Source: Bacteroidota bacterium
GTDB lineage: Bacteria; Bacteroidota; Bacteroidia; Chitinophagales; Saprospiraceae
Assembly (NCBI GenBank): GCA_024642665.1
Contig: JAHEAR010000012.1
Coordinates: 1 to 64,000, forward strand
Direction of reading: 5' to 3'
DNA length: 64,000 bases
Part shown: positions 1 to 7,827 of the stretch, piece by piece
How positions within the stretch are numbered: position 1 is the stretch's first letter
Layout of the letters: the number at the start of each line of letters is the position of its first letter
Program-made: the position numbers and the translations under genes
Notes under the pieces: generated by a model
Told to the model about the DNA's origin: nothing
Databases searched by the model: none
What the model saw: the letters and a program-made list of their open reading frames with translations, nothing else

Positions 1-33
1 TTTTTTTTTCAAGCAGAAGACGGCATACGAGAT
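1..33 (+). other. Illumina P7 flow-cell oligo (adapter contamination)
   Basis: Nine T residues are followed at 10-33 by the 24-base P7 adapter, beginning CAAGCAGAAGACGGCATACG and ending GAT. A T-tract plus P7 is the layout of the grafted flow-cell oligo. This is technical sequence. On the minus strand the adapter happens to read I-S-Y-A-V in the frame of the adjoining permease gene, so the exact genome/adapter boundary could lie a few bases inside 33. Confidence 0.97.
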
Positions 34-888
34 AATGGAGCGTACAGAGCTTCCTGTTTCAAATTGAGCGTTAGCCGTTTGAATATCTTCTGCATCCACT
101 TTAAAGACGGTGCTGTATTCCAGGCCGACAGCTGGAGCAGCGTTTATGTCTTTTAGTTTGATCTGTATATCCGTGATATAATTTTTTGATTCTCCCAGCA
201 GTTTTTGGGCTGTTTCAACAGAAGTATAACTCTGCACTTTGTCGATTTCAGCCATGCCTGACTGATAAAACCCTACGACCTTAAGTGGAAATTGTTCGCC
301 GCCTAAGGTAGTCACCTGGATAATGTCACCGATATGGGCCAGCATTTTATCGGCAGCTCCTTTTCCAAGAATAATAGAATTGGGAATCAGCTTTAAATCC
401 AGATAAGATCCCTTTGTAACGTATATACCAAAATCAAAAAGATCATTTTCTGCCTCTACCGCAATACCATTAATCACTCCGGTGACATCAATATTACCAA
501 TCGTATAGAAAGCCTGTGTCGTGATTTTAGGGGCAAGACCGGAAACCCGTGAATCTTTTTTAAGTGCAGAAACCATTGCTTCCACATTATAAAGTTTCAA
601 TTGGCTGCCACTAGGTTTGACGGATCGAACCATATGGTAATGGTCTTTCAGTTTTGCGTCCAACATAATGGGTTGTATGGCTGAAGGCTTGATCTCATTA
701 TAGAGTTTTATATGTGGAGTCCGGTTAAGCACCAGACCATCCAATAAATCATTGAGACCATTCATGAAACCCAGCAGGGCAATAAACATGGCGATACTAA
801 AAGTGACGCCAACAGCAGCAATGAGGGTTTGTTTCCATCTGGCGATCAGGAGTGCAAGAGCAATATCCGGGAGTAATAGATATTTCAT
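34..888 (-). CDS. ABC transporter permease, FtsX/MacB type (C-terminus missing)
   Basis: Inner-membrane permease of the FtsX/MacB-like family, expected to work with the adjoining adaptor to export a substrate across the envelope. The start ATG at 888 gives residues beginning MKYLLLPDIALALL, followed by a membrane segment at about residues 20-40 (IAAVGVTFSIAMFIALLGF) and a large periplasmic domain. The reading frame stays open to base 34, where the contig ends in adapter; the sequence there (ETGSSVRSI) is just before where the second membrane segment normally begins, so roughly the last quarter is missing. The ATG overlaps the adaptor stop as ATGA, showing translational coupling. The cognate ATPase presumably lies beyond the contig end. 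Confidence 0.85.
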
Positions 889-1967
889 TTTCGCGGTCGT
901 TTCAGAATTTCTTTTTCTCCTATTCCTTCCAGTACTTCTGTTTTAATATAATCCCGGGCACCTGTTTTTATAAGAATGGTATCACCTGTTTGTGAGATAA
1001 CAAATTCATCATCCAGCACATAAGCAAGAGGAATGGTCAATACATCTTTTTTGACCTGAAGAATAATATTAGCTTCAAGGGTGAGATTGGGGTACAGCGA
1101 TGGTGGCTGCTTTGTAAATTGAGCTTCTACTTTAGCAGTTTTCGTTCGCTCATTTAACAAGGGGAATACCTTTGTGATTACTGCATCAAAAACCTCTCCC
1201 CGATAACTATCCATTGTCACCTTTACTTCCTGGCCGGGCCGGATCAATACGATATCATATTCGTCAACTTGTAATTCTAATATAAAAGTGGAGTCGTCTC
1301 CGATGACCGCCAGTGGTGTTTGGGGACTGACAATCTCACCCTCTTCTTTAAGAAGGGAATAGACTTTCCCCTGAATCGCACTGGTGATGGTGAAATCATT
1401 TTCATTTTGTTTTGTGATCTGCAAGTTTTTTTGTGCTTGTTTGGAAATAATATCCAAACGTCGTTTTTCATCATTAAACCTGAATTGTGCTGAATGGTAG
1501 GTAGTCCTGGAATTCTCAAAGTTGAGCTCAGCAGTTTCATACGCCACCCTGGAACCTATGTTTTGTTCCCATAACTCCTTTTGCCGCATATAGAGTAAGG
1601 AATCATTGTTCAAGCGGCTTTTAGCAAAGGCAATACCCAGAGCAAGTTCATCTAAACGGCCCTGATTAGTTTTGATATCGGCGAGTTCGGCCGCCAACTG
1701 TGCATTTTCTCTTGAAAGCGTAGATGCTTCATTGGCGATGCTAAATAACAAGGCACCTCTTTCTACGTTATCCCCTTCATCAACATAGGTTTTATAGAGC
1801 AGACCGTTGACTGTGGCATAAACTTCATATTGATTTTTACTGCGCAGAATCCCGGAGGCATAAACTGACTCTGTAATATTTTCCCGGGTGACAGCCGTAG
1901 TCTCCACTGGTTCGCTACAAGCTGAAATGCATAGCAGGAAAACGAGCATTTTTGTTATGAAATTCAT
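885..1967 (-). CDS. HlyD/MacA-type periplasmic adaptor lipoprotein
   Basis: Membrane-fusion (adaptor) protein linking an inner-membrane exporter to the outer membrane. From ATG 1967 it has a hydrophobic signal and lipobox ISAC (Cys17), so it is probably lipid-anchored. A split biotinyl/lipoyl hairpin fold is visible: an N-terminal strand region around VYATVNGLLYKTYVDEGDNV, a long helical coiled-coil region, then SAIQGKVYSLLKEEGEIVSP and a beta-barrel domain. An upstream in-frame TTG (1976) would add three residues; I prefer ATG 1967. It is first in a two-gene operon with the FtsX permease and divergent from the TetR gene across about 100 bp, so both are probably controlled together. Confidence 0.85.
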   Translation of the reverse strand: MNFITKMLVFLLCISACSEPVETTAVTRENITESVYASGILRSKNQYEVYATVNGLLYKTYVDEGDNVERGALLFSIANEASTLSRENAQLAAELADIKTNQGRLDELALGIAFAKSRLNNDSLLYMRQKELWEQNIGSRVAYETAELNFENSRTTYHSAQFRFNDEKRRLDIISKQAQKNLQITKQNENDFTITSAIQGKVYSLLKEEGEIVSPQTPLAVIGDDSTFILELQVDEYDIVLIRPGQEVKVTMDSYRGEVFDAVITKVFPLLNERTKTAKVEAQFTKQPPSLYPNLTLEANIILQVKKDVLTIPLAYVLDDEFVISQTGDTILIKTGARDYIKTEVLEGIGEKEILKRPRK

Positions 1968-2017
1968 ACTCCACAAGATAAGGGTTATGAATTTAGAATG
2001 AATATGTACAAGATTGA

Positions 2018-2049
2018 TTTGGTTTTTTCAAACTATGCCATTAACTTTG
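2018..2049 (+). promoter_or_regulatory. Bacteroidota-type promoter for the tetR gene
   Basis: TTTG (2018-2021), 20 bases, then TAACTTTG (2042-2049) matches the Bacteroidota primary sigma consensus (-33 TTTG, -7 TAnnTTTG) in both boxes and spacing. The -7 box overlaps the first half of the inverted repeat at 2047-2066, so a bound repressor would block transcription. Confidence 0.75.
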
Positions 2050-2066
2050 ACTGACCGATTAGTCAA
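2047..2066. promoter_or_regulatory. Putative TetR operator (inverted repeat)
   Basis: Perfect 6-bp half-sites TTGACT and AGTCAA separated by 8 bp, ending 5 bp before the tetR ATG and overlapping the -7 box. Position and symmetry fit autorepression by the TetR protein, and the site also lies in the divergent spacer to the adaptor gene. Binding is inferred, not shown. Confidence 0.7.
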
Positions 2067-2071
2067 TAAAC

Positions 2072-2671
2072 ATGGCACCAAGATCAGAGGAACAATTTTT
2101 AGCCCTAAGGACAAAGAGCCGCGATAAGATTATTGAAGCGGCAACAGAATTGTTTGCTCGACAGGGATTTCATGGCACCAGCATCAGCGCCATTGCCGGG
2201 GCTGCAGAAATTTCCAAAGGATTGATGTACAATTACTTTGACAGTAAAGAGAGCCTGTTGGATGCGATTTTGCTGAAGGGATTTGAGGACATTGATGGGC
2301 CCATGAATCAGCTGCAGACTCTAAAGGATCCTTTTGAAAGACTTTATGCCATTGTAGAAGGCACATTTGCCATGGTAAAGAACAAACAAGATAGAATCCA
2401 CTGGCAGTTTATGATGTCTATTATGACACAACACGAAGTCATGAAACGAATGCACACCGTTGTTGCAAAATACATGAAAGGGTACATGGCCACCTTTGAA
2501 TCTATTTTCAAAGACATGGCGGTCGCCAATCCCAAAATGGAGAGCTATCGATTAGCCGCCATGCTCGATGGTATTCTGTTGCACTACTTAAGTGTTTTTG
2601 GAAAATCCTATCCGCTTGAAGAAATGAAAAATGAAATACTTAATCAATATGAAGCATACAGGAAAACCTGA
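2072..2671 (+). CDS. TetR/AcrR family transcriptional regulator
   Basis: One-domain repressor of 199 aa, the usual TetR size. The N-terminal TetR helix-turn-helix is clear at about residues 19-65 (IIEAATELFARQGFHGTSIS, then AEISKGLMYNYFDSKESLL). The rest is a helical ligand-binding and dimerisation domain. It sits between two envelope-transport units and has an operator-like palindrome over its own promoter, so it probably represses itself, the downstream LolA/ABC/OMP operon with which it overlaps, and perhaps the divergent adaptor gene. The ligand is unknown. Confidence 0.92.
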   Translation: MAPRSEEQFLALRTKSRDKIIEAATELFARQGFHGTSISAIAGAAEISKGLMYNYFDSKESLLDAILLKGFEDIDGPMNQLQTLKDPFERLYAIVEGTFAMVKNKQDRIHWQFMMSIMTQHEVMKRMHTVVAKYMKGYMATFESIFKDMAVANPKMESYRLAAMLDGILLHYLSVFGKSYPLEEMKNEILNQYEAYRKT

Positions 2672-3419
2672 TATAGTGAGATTTGTTTTTCTCTTATTCA
2701 TTCTTTTAGTGAGTACTTTCAGCTTATCCGGACAGACTGCTATTGACATCGTCAGGGCCGCCGATCAAAAACTAAAAGGACTTTCTTCAGAGGCCAGTAT
2801 GACTATTCGTATCGTACGCCCCACATGGCAACGGGACATTTCATTAAAGACATGGAGTAAAGGAGATCAATATGCTTTGATTTTAGTAACGGCACCAGCT
2901 AAAGACGAGGGCATGGTTTCTCTGAAACGCGATAAAGAAGTCTGGAATTGGATGCCCTCGATCGAACGAACTATTAAGCTTCCTCCCTCGATGATGACGC
3001 AATCCTGGATGGGAACAGATTTTACAAACGATGATCTCGTCAAGCAATCTTCCATTGTTACAGATTATATTCATACGCTGGCGAAGGATACGATGATAGA
3101 AAATTTTACCTGCCATAAAATTATCATGACGGCCAAACCGGAAGCAGCAGTCGTGTGGGGTAAAATTATTATTTACATTTCCCAAAAAGAATATATGCAG
3201 CTCCGGGCGGAGTATTATGATGAAGATGGCTATCTGATCAATGTCATGAGTGGTTCGAAAGTGAAAAACCTCGGAGGAAAAATGTTGCCTTCCGAAATGG
3301 AAATGATTCCTGTTGATAAGCCGGGGCAGAAAACGGTTCTGATTTATAACAGCCTTGTCTTTGATATCCCTATCGAAGAAAGTTTTTTTACTGTGCAGCA
3401 TATGAAAACGGTTCGATAG
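2649..3419 (+). CDS. LolA-like outer membrane lipoprotein-sorting protein
   Basis: Periplasmic carrier of the LolA/COG2834 type, expected to shuttle a lipid or lipophilic molecule from the inner-membrane complex to the outer membrane. From ATG 2649 there is a signal peptide (FVFLLFILLVSTFSLSGQ) followed by a predominantly beta domain with the family-type stretch KDEGMVSLKRDKEVWNWMPS and a MTQSWMGTDFTNDDLV segment. It overlaps the 3' end of tetR; an earlier in-frame ATG (2631) would lie deeper in that overlap and place charged residues before the signal. Its stop is immediately followed by the first permease ATG (3420), so it belongs to the transporter operon. Confidence 0.85.
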   Translation: MKHTGKPDIVRFVFLLFILLVSTFSLSGQTAIDIVRAADQKLKGLSSEASMTIRIVRPTWQRDISLKTWSKGDQYALILVTAPAKDEGMVSLKRDKEVWNWMPSIERTIKLPPSMMTQSWMGTDFTNDDLVKQSSIVTDYIHTLAKDTMIENFTCHKIIMTAKPEAAVVWGKIIIYISQKEYMQLRAEYYDEDGYLINVMSGSKVKNLGGKMLPSEMEMIPVDKPGQKTVLIYNSLVFDIPIEESFFTVQHMKTVR

Positions 3420-4637
3420 ATGCAACTGATATTTGCCTGGCGAAATATTTGGCGTAATAAACGAAGAACGCTGATCACGGCAGCATCAATTTTTACGGCG
3501 GTGATTCTGGCCTTACTTATGCGATCTGCTCAACTGGGGGCGTATCAACGCATGATTGATAATGTGGTTAGTTTTTATACCGGTCATATCCAGCTGCATG
3601 CGGTGGGGTATTGGGACGAAAAGACATTGGATAACAGCTTTATCCCTAATGATTCAGTAATTGCTATCCTCAATGGGCATAAAGACATTCGTTCCTGGGT
3701 GCCAAGACTGGAGTCTTTTGCGCTCACGTCATCTCAGGATCTTTCGGAAGGGAGTTTGGTAGTGGGAATAGATCCGGAAGCTGAAGATCGGCTCACCCGG
3801 TTGGGTCAAAAGGTAGTTTCAGGAAAATATCTGGGGACCAATGACAATGGAATATTAGTATCTGAGGGATTAGCTCAAAAAATGCAAGTTGGAGCCGGTG
3901 ATACACTTGTTCTTCTTGGACAAGGATATCATGGGGTTACAGCCGCAGGAAAATATATGGTCAAAGGACTTGTGCATTTTTCTGCTCCCAGCCTGAATGA
4001 CGGTATGATTTATTTGACCATAGCAGAAGCGCAGACTTTGTATGGCACCGGTAATCGACTGACGAGCATTGCCATTTCTGTAAAACCAAATGTTGATGCA
4101 ACACTCGTTGCCAATGAACTTCGAAACGAAGCAGGTACGCTGCCCTTTGAGTTTTTTGACTGGAAGCAAATGCTCCCGGAGATGGTACAGCTCATTGAGG
4201 TGGATAGTGCCGGGGGTGTTATTGTGATTTCAATCCTGTATATGATTATTGCCTTTGGTATTTTTGGTACGGTGCTGATGATGCTGGCTGAACGACAGCA
4301 TGAATTTGGCATATTGGTATCCATTGGGATGAAAAAAGTAAAGCTGGCGAGTGTGGTCATGCTGGAAATACTGATGATAGCCTTTACAGGCACTATTGCA
4401 GGTATTGTCGCAGGTATCCCGATCATCGCCTACTTTCATTATAACCCTATTCAAATTACCGGAGAGATGGCTAAAGCCTATGAAAGCTTTGGAATTGAAG
4501 CTGTATTTCCTTTTTCAAACGATATAAGCATTTTTTTTACGCAGGCAACCATTGTCTTTGTGTTGAGCCTGCTATTGTCCATTTATCCATGGTTCAGAAT
4601 TTTGAATCTTAAAGCCATTGAGGCATTAAAAAGTTAG
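3420..4637 (+). CDS. ABC transporter permease, LolC/LolE-like (first of two)
   Basis: 405-aa FtsX-family permease beginning MQLIFAWRNIWRNKRRTL, the AWRNxWRNKxR N-terminus typical of LolC/E-like proteins in Bacteroidota. One N-terminal membrane segment, a periplasmic MacB-PCD-type domain (about residues 45-260), then three C-terminal membrane segments starting VIVISILYMIIAFGIFGTV and the coupling motif ERQHEFGILVSIGM. Together with the next gene and the LolD-like ATPase it would form a heterodimeric type VII ABC exporter that hands substrate to the LolA-like carrier encoded directly upstream. No gap to the upstream gene and 3 bp to the next, so strongly coupled. Confidence 0.9.
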   Translation: MQLIFAWRNIWRNKRRTLITAASIFTAVILALLMRSAQLGAYQRMIDNVVSFYTGHIQLHAVGYWDEKTLDNSFIPNDSVIAILNGHKDIRSWVPRLESFALTSSQDLSEGSLVVGIDPEAEDRLTRLGQKVVSGKYLGTNDNGILVSEGLAQKMQVGAGDTLVLLGQGYHGVTAAGKYMVKGLVHFSAPSLNDGMIYLTIAEAQTLYGTGNRLTSIAISVKPNVDATLVANELRNEAGTLPFEFFDWKQMLPEMVQLIEVDSAGGVIVISILYMIIAFGIFGTVLMMLAERQHEFGILVSIGMKKVKLASVVMLEILMIAFTGTIAGIVAGIPIIAYFHYNPIQITGEMAKAYESFGIEAVFPFSNDISIFFTQATIVFVLSLLLSIYPWFRILNLKAIEALKS

Positions 4638-4640
4638 CAA

Positions 4641-5858
4641 ATGCTTACACGTATAGCATGGCGGAATGTTTGGCGAAATAAAGTGCGCAGTCTTATCCTT
4701 TTAAGTTCTATCGCCATGGGTATCTGGGCAGGTATATTTATTTTGTCTTTTTCCTGGGGCATGAGTATACAGTATGTCAATATGGCTATTCATGGACAGG
4801 TATCGCACATTCAATTGCATCATCCGGAATTTAAAACAGATAAAAAGATTATCTATTCAATTGCTGATGCGTCCGACATCGTACATGCCATACAAAAAAT
4901 GGAAGGGGTGAAGGCGGCATCTGGAAGAGTCATCGTCAGTGGAATGATTTCTTCACCGACCTCCGGAGCAGCTGCAAGGGTTTCAGGGGTTGATCCTGAA
5001 CAGGAAAATAGTGTTACCGGAATGGCGGACAACGTAATTGAAGGTGATTTTTTTAAGTCCGATAAGCGAAATCAAATTCTTATAGGTGAGAAACTAGCAA
5101 ACAAGCTCAAAGTAAAACTAAACCACAAGGTCGTGTTGACCCTGCAGGATATTAATGGTAACATTACGGCTGGTGCTTTTCGCATCACAGGCATCTATCA
5201 AACAAGGAATAGTACACTGGATGAACTAAATGTGTATGTGAGGACATCTGAACTATCCTCACTATTGGATCTTGAGGTTGGAAATCTACAGGAGATTGCT
5301 GTTTTGTTAAACGATAATTCTTATCTCACCACCGCGTATGATTCCATTCGGTCTGAGTTTCCTGAATTGCTGGTAGAAGACTGGAAGACCTTATCTCCGG
5401 AATTGCGATTGGTTATTGATTCGTTTAGCCAAACGATGTATCTCTTTATTTCAATTATTCTTTTGGCTCTCACTTTTGGCATTATTAACACGATGCTGAT
5501 GGCTGTACTGGAGCGCTATCATGAGTTGGGTATTTTAATGGCCATTGGGATGAATAAATTTTCTGTATTTATGATGATTATGCTGGAGACACTTTATCTG
5601 GCAATCATTGGGGGCATTTGCGGTTTGCTTTTGGCATATGTGACAATTCATTTGCTCGGGAACACAGGAATAGATTTATCTGCTTTTGCAGCAGGGTTAT
5701 CTTCTTATGGAATGGATACGATGGTTTATCCCGCACTCCCGGACAATCAATACCTTAAAATATTTGGAATGATTTTTATTGCCGCTATTTTGTCTGCGAT
5801 ATACCCCGCTTACAAAGCGTTAAAACTAAATCCTGTTCAAGCAATTCGTAAAATATAG
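4641..5858 (+). CDS. ABC transporter permease, LolC/LolE-like (second of two)
   Basis: 405 aa, same length and topology as the preceding permease: N-terminus MLTRIAWRNVWRNKVRSL, one membrane segment, periplasmic domain, three C-terminal membrane segments with the coupling helix ERYHELGILMAIGMNK. The two permeases are diverged paralogues, as LolC and LolE are, which suggests a heterodimer with distinct carrier-binding and substrate-entry subunits (inference). The spacing to the ATPase gene is 4 bp. Confidence 0.9.
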   Translation: MLTRIAWRNVWRNKVRSLILLSSIAMGIWAGIFILSFSWGMSIQYVNMAIHGQVSHIQLHHPEFKTDKKIIYSIADASDIVHAIQKMEGVKAASGRVIVSGMISSPTSGAAARVSGVDPEQENSVTGMADNVIEGDFFKSDKRNQILIGEKLANKLKVKLNHKVVLTLQDINGNITAGAFRITGIYQTRNSTLDELNVYVRTSELSSLLDLEVGNLQEIAVLLNDNSYLTTAYDSIRSEFPELLVEDWKTLSPELRLVIDSFSQTMYLFISIILLALTFGIINTMLMAVLERYHELGILMAIGMNKFSVFMMIMLETLYLAIIGGICGLLLAYVTIHLLGNTGIDLSAFAAGLSSYGMDTMVYPALPDNQYLKIFGMIFIAAILSAIYPAYKALKLNPVQAIRKI

Positions 5859-5862
5859 CATC

Positions 5863-6558
5863 ATGGCCGTACTGGAAATATCCAATTTAAAGAAAACATA
5901 TAACGAGGAAAGTGATTTTCCTGTTCGTGCTGTTAACGATGTCGACCTCATTATTGAGAAAGGAGAATTTACAGCGATTGTAGGGCCTTCCGGATCAGGC
6001 AAATCTACCTTGCTGAATATCATGGGCGGATTGGATCATCCTACTGCCGGAAAAGTAATTATCGATGGAAATGATATTTCTGAACTTCGCGAAAATCAAT
6101 TGATTGATTTTCGGCTTCACCATATTGGTTTCGTTTTTCAGTCCTACAATCTTATTCCGGTGCTGACCGCCCGGGAAAATGTGTCTTTCGTCATGGTGCT
6201 GCAAAAAACGCCTAAACAGGAAAGAGATCATCGCGCCTCTTCATTACTGACAGAAGTAGGTCTGGGCGATCGAATGGATAGCCGGCCTTCAGAATTGTCA
6301 GGAGGTCAGCAACAGCGTGTTGCCATAGCACGAGCACTTGCCTCAAGACCTGATTTCATCCTCGCGGACGAACCCACTGCTAATCTTGATTCCAAATCAG
6401 CCGGCCATCTGATGGACATTATGTTGAAATTAAATCGCGAGGAGCACATGACTTTTGTTTTTTCAACACATGATTCGAGAGTGATAGAGCGTGCACGTCG
6501 TGTGATTACGCTGGTCGATGGAAAAATAGTTTCTGATATACAACAAAATGCATCCTAA
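5863..6558 (+). CDS. ABC transporter ATP-binding protein, LolD/MacB type
   Basis: 231-aa cytoplasmic ATPase. Walker A GPSGSGKST (41-49), Q-loop Gln93 (VFQSYNL), signature LSGGQQQR (145-152), Walker B FILADE (165-170) followed by PTANLDS, and an H-loop in FSTHD are all intact. Length and motif spacing fit the LolD/MacB branch that powers FtsX-type permeases by mechanotransmission. It is the only ATPase in this operon and probably serves the two upstream permeases. The stop overlaps the start of the following outer-membrane gene by 11 bp. Confidence 0.95.
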   Translation: MAVLEISNLKKTYNEESDFPVRAVNDVDLIIEKGEFTAIVGPSGSGKSTLLNIMGGLDHPTAGKVIIDGNDISELRENQLIDFRLHHIGFVFQSYNLIPVLTARENVSFVMVLQKTPKQERDHRASSLLTEVGLGDRMDSRPSELSGGQQQRVAIARALASRPDFILADEPTANLDSKSAGHLMDIMLKLNREEHMTFVFSTHDSRVIERARRVITLVDGKIVSDIQQNAS

Positions 6559-7744
6559 TTTTGAACTGCAGATAAAGGGTTTTCTTGGGCTATACTTGTT
6601 TTTTGTTAGTCTGGCCTTACCCGCACAAGAAGTTTCAGGGCAGAAAAAGTTAGGCGATGTACTGACGTTTAAAGGTTATATTAAAGATCTTCAAGTCGTA
6701 ACTATCGCTAATCCGTTGCCTGTTACTACGTATAATTTTGTCCATAATCGATTAAATCTGAAATATTATCCATCCGGTTCCATTACGGCAGCACTCGAGG
6801 TTAGAAATAGAGTTTATTTTGGTTCAGGGATTAATCAGTTTCCTGATTTTGCTGATTTGGTTTCTGTGGATAATGGTTATTTTGATTTTTCTGCTTTGCT
6901 CATCAAACAGAACGCCATGCTGGCTGTCGCACAGATCGATCGCTTTTGGGTGGATTGGTATAAAGGTGATTGGCAGGTGCGGGTGGGTCGGCAGCGGATC
7001 AACTGGGGCAAAACCCTGGTTTGGAATCCAAACGATCTTTTTAATTCCTTCAATTTTACGGACTTTGATTATGAAGAACAACCGGGAAGTGATGCTCTTA
7101 AAGTGACCTATTATCCGACTGGAATGTCTTCCATCGAAGCGGCCATAAAACCAGGGAAAAAAAGTAATGAAACGGTAGCTGCAGGTTTGTGGAGATTTAA
7201 TCACAATGGCTATGACCTTCAGGTATTAGCTGGCCTGTATAAAACCGATATGGCGCTAGGAATGGGCTGGGCTGGAAACATTAAGAACGCCGGTTTCAAA
7301 GGGGAAGCAACCTGGTTTCAGCCTATTAAGTCTTTGACGGATCAGAAAAGCGTATTGAGTGCAACTATCACGGTTGATTACTCGTTTGAGAAACCCATTT
7401 ATATTCAGGGAGGTGTATTGTATAATCAGCACCATGAAACGGATTCATCCGGGCTTGGTTCGCTAGACTTTATTCGTGGCCAGGAACTCTCTCCAAAAAA
7501 CTTAATGCCTTCTGACTGGTCCTTTATAGGCCAGATCAATGGAAATATTACGCCACTTTTTCAAGCGAACTTAGCTGTAATCCAAACAGTATCTCCTGCT
7601 TTTTCTTTTATCATGCCCTCTCTGAACTACTCGCTTTTTGACAATTTGGATGTCACTTTATTGAATCAAAGTGTGGTCCTGTTTACAAGTGTTAAACCCA
7701 ATAATGTCCATACCCTTTATTTGCGTTTAAAATGGAGTTTTTAG
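6548..7744 (+). CDS. Outer-membrane beta-barrel protein of the LolA/ABC operon
   Basis: 398 aa with a signal peptide (LYLFFVSLALPAQ) and alternating-residue strands throughout, ending in the aromatic KWSF typical of a barrel C-terminus. The segment RVGRQRINWGKTLVWNPNDL resembles the GRQ-x-x-WG feature of DUF1302-like barrels, which in Proteobacteria co-occur with LolA-like and MMPL proteins; that similarity is from memory and tentative. It overlaps the ATPase gene by 11 bp, so it is probably the outer-membrane receiver of whatever the LolA-like carrier transports. No specific function can be named. Confidence 0.75.
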   Translation: MHPNFELQIKGFLGLYLFFVSLALPAQEVSGQKKLGDVLTFKGYIKDLQVVTIANPLPVTTYNFVHNRLNLKYYPSGSITAALEVRNRVYFGSGINQFPDFADLVSVDNGYFDFSALLIKQNAMLAVAQIDRFWVDWYKGDWQVRVGRQRINWGKTLVWNPNDLFNSFNFTDFDYEEQPGSDALKVTYYPTGMSSIEAAIKPGKKSNETVAAGLWRFNHNGYDLQVLAGLYKTDMALGMGWAGNIKNAGFKGEATWFQPIKSLTDQKSVLSATITVDYSFEKPIYIQGGVLYNQHHETDSSGLGSLDFIRGQELSPKNLMPSDWSFIGQINGNITPLFQANLAVIQTVSPAFSFIMPSLNYSLFDNLDVTLLNQSVVLFTSVKPNNVHTLYLRLKWSF

Positions 7745-7827
7745 CATAAACAGTGTCCACTATATTAAAATTCAGAGGATTAATATATTCAACCTAAGAA
7801 GTAAATGCTTTCACCATCTTTGTATGT

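Noticed and set aside
2883-3425. 180-aa minus-strand ORF
   Set aside because: It lies wholly inside the LolA-like gene in antisense and shows no protein-like features.
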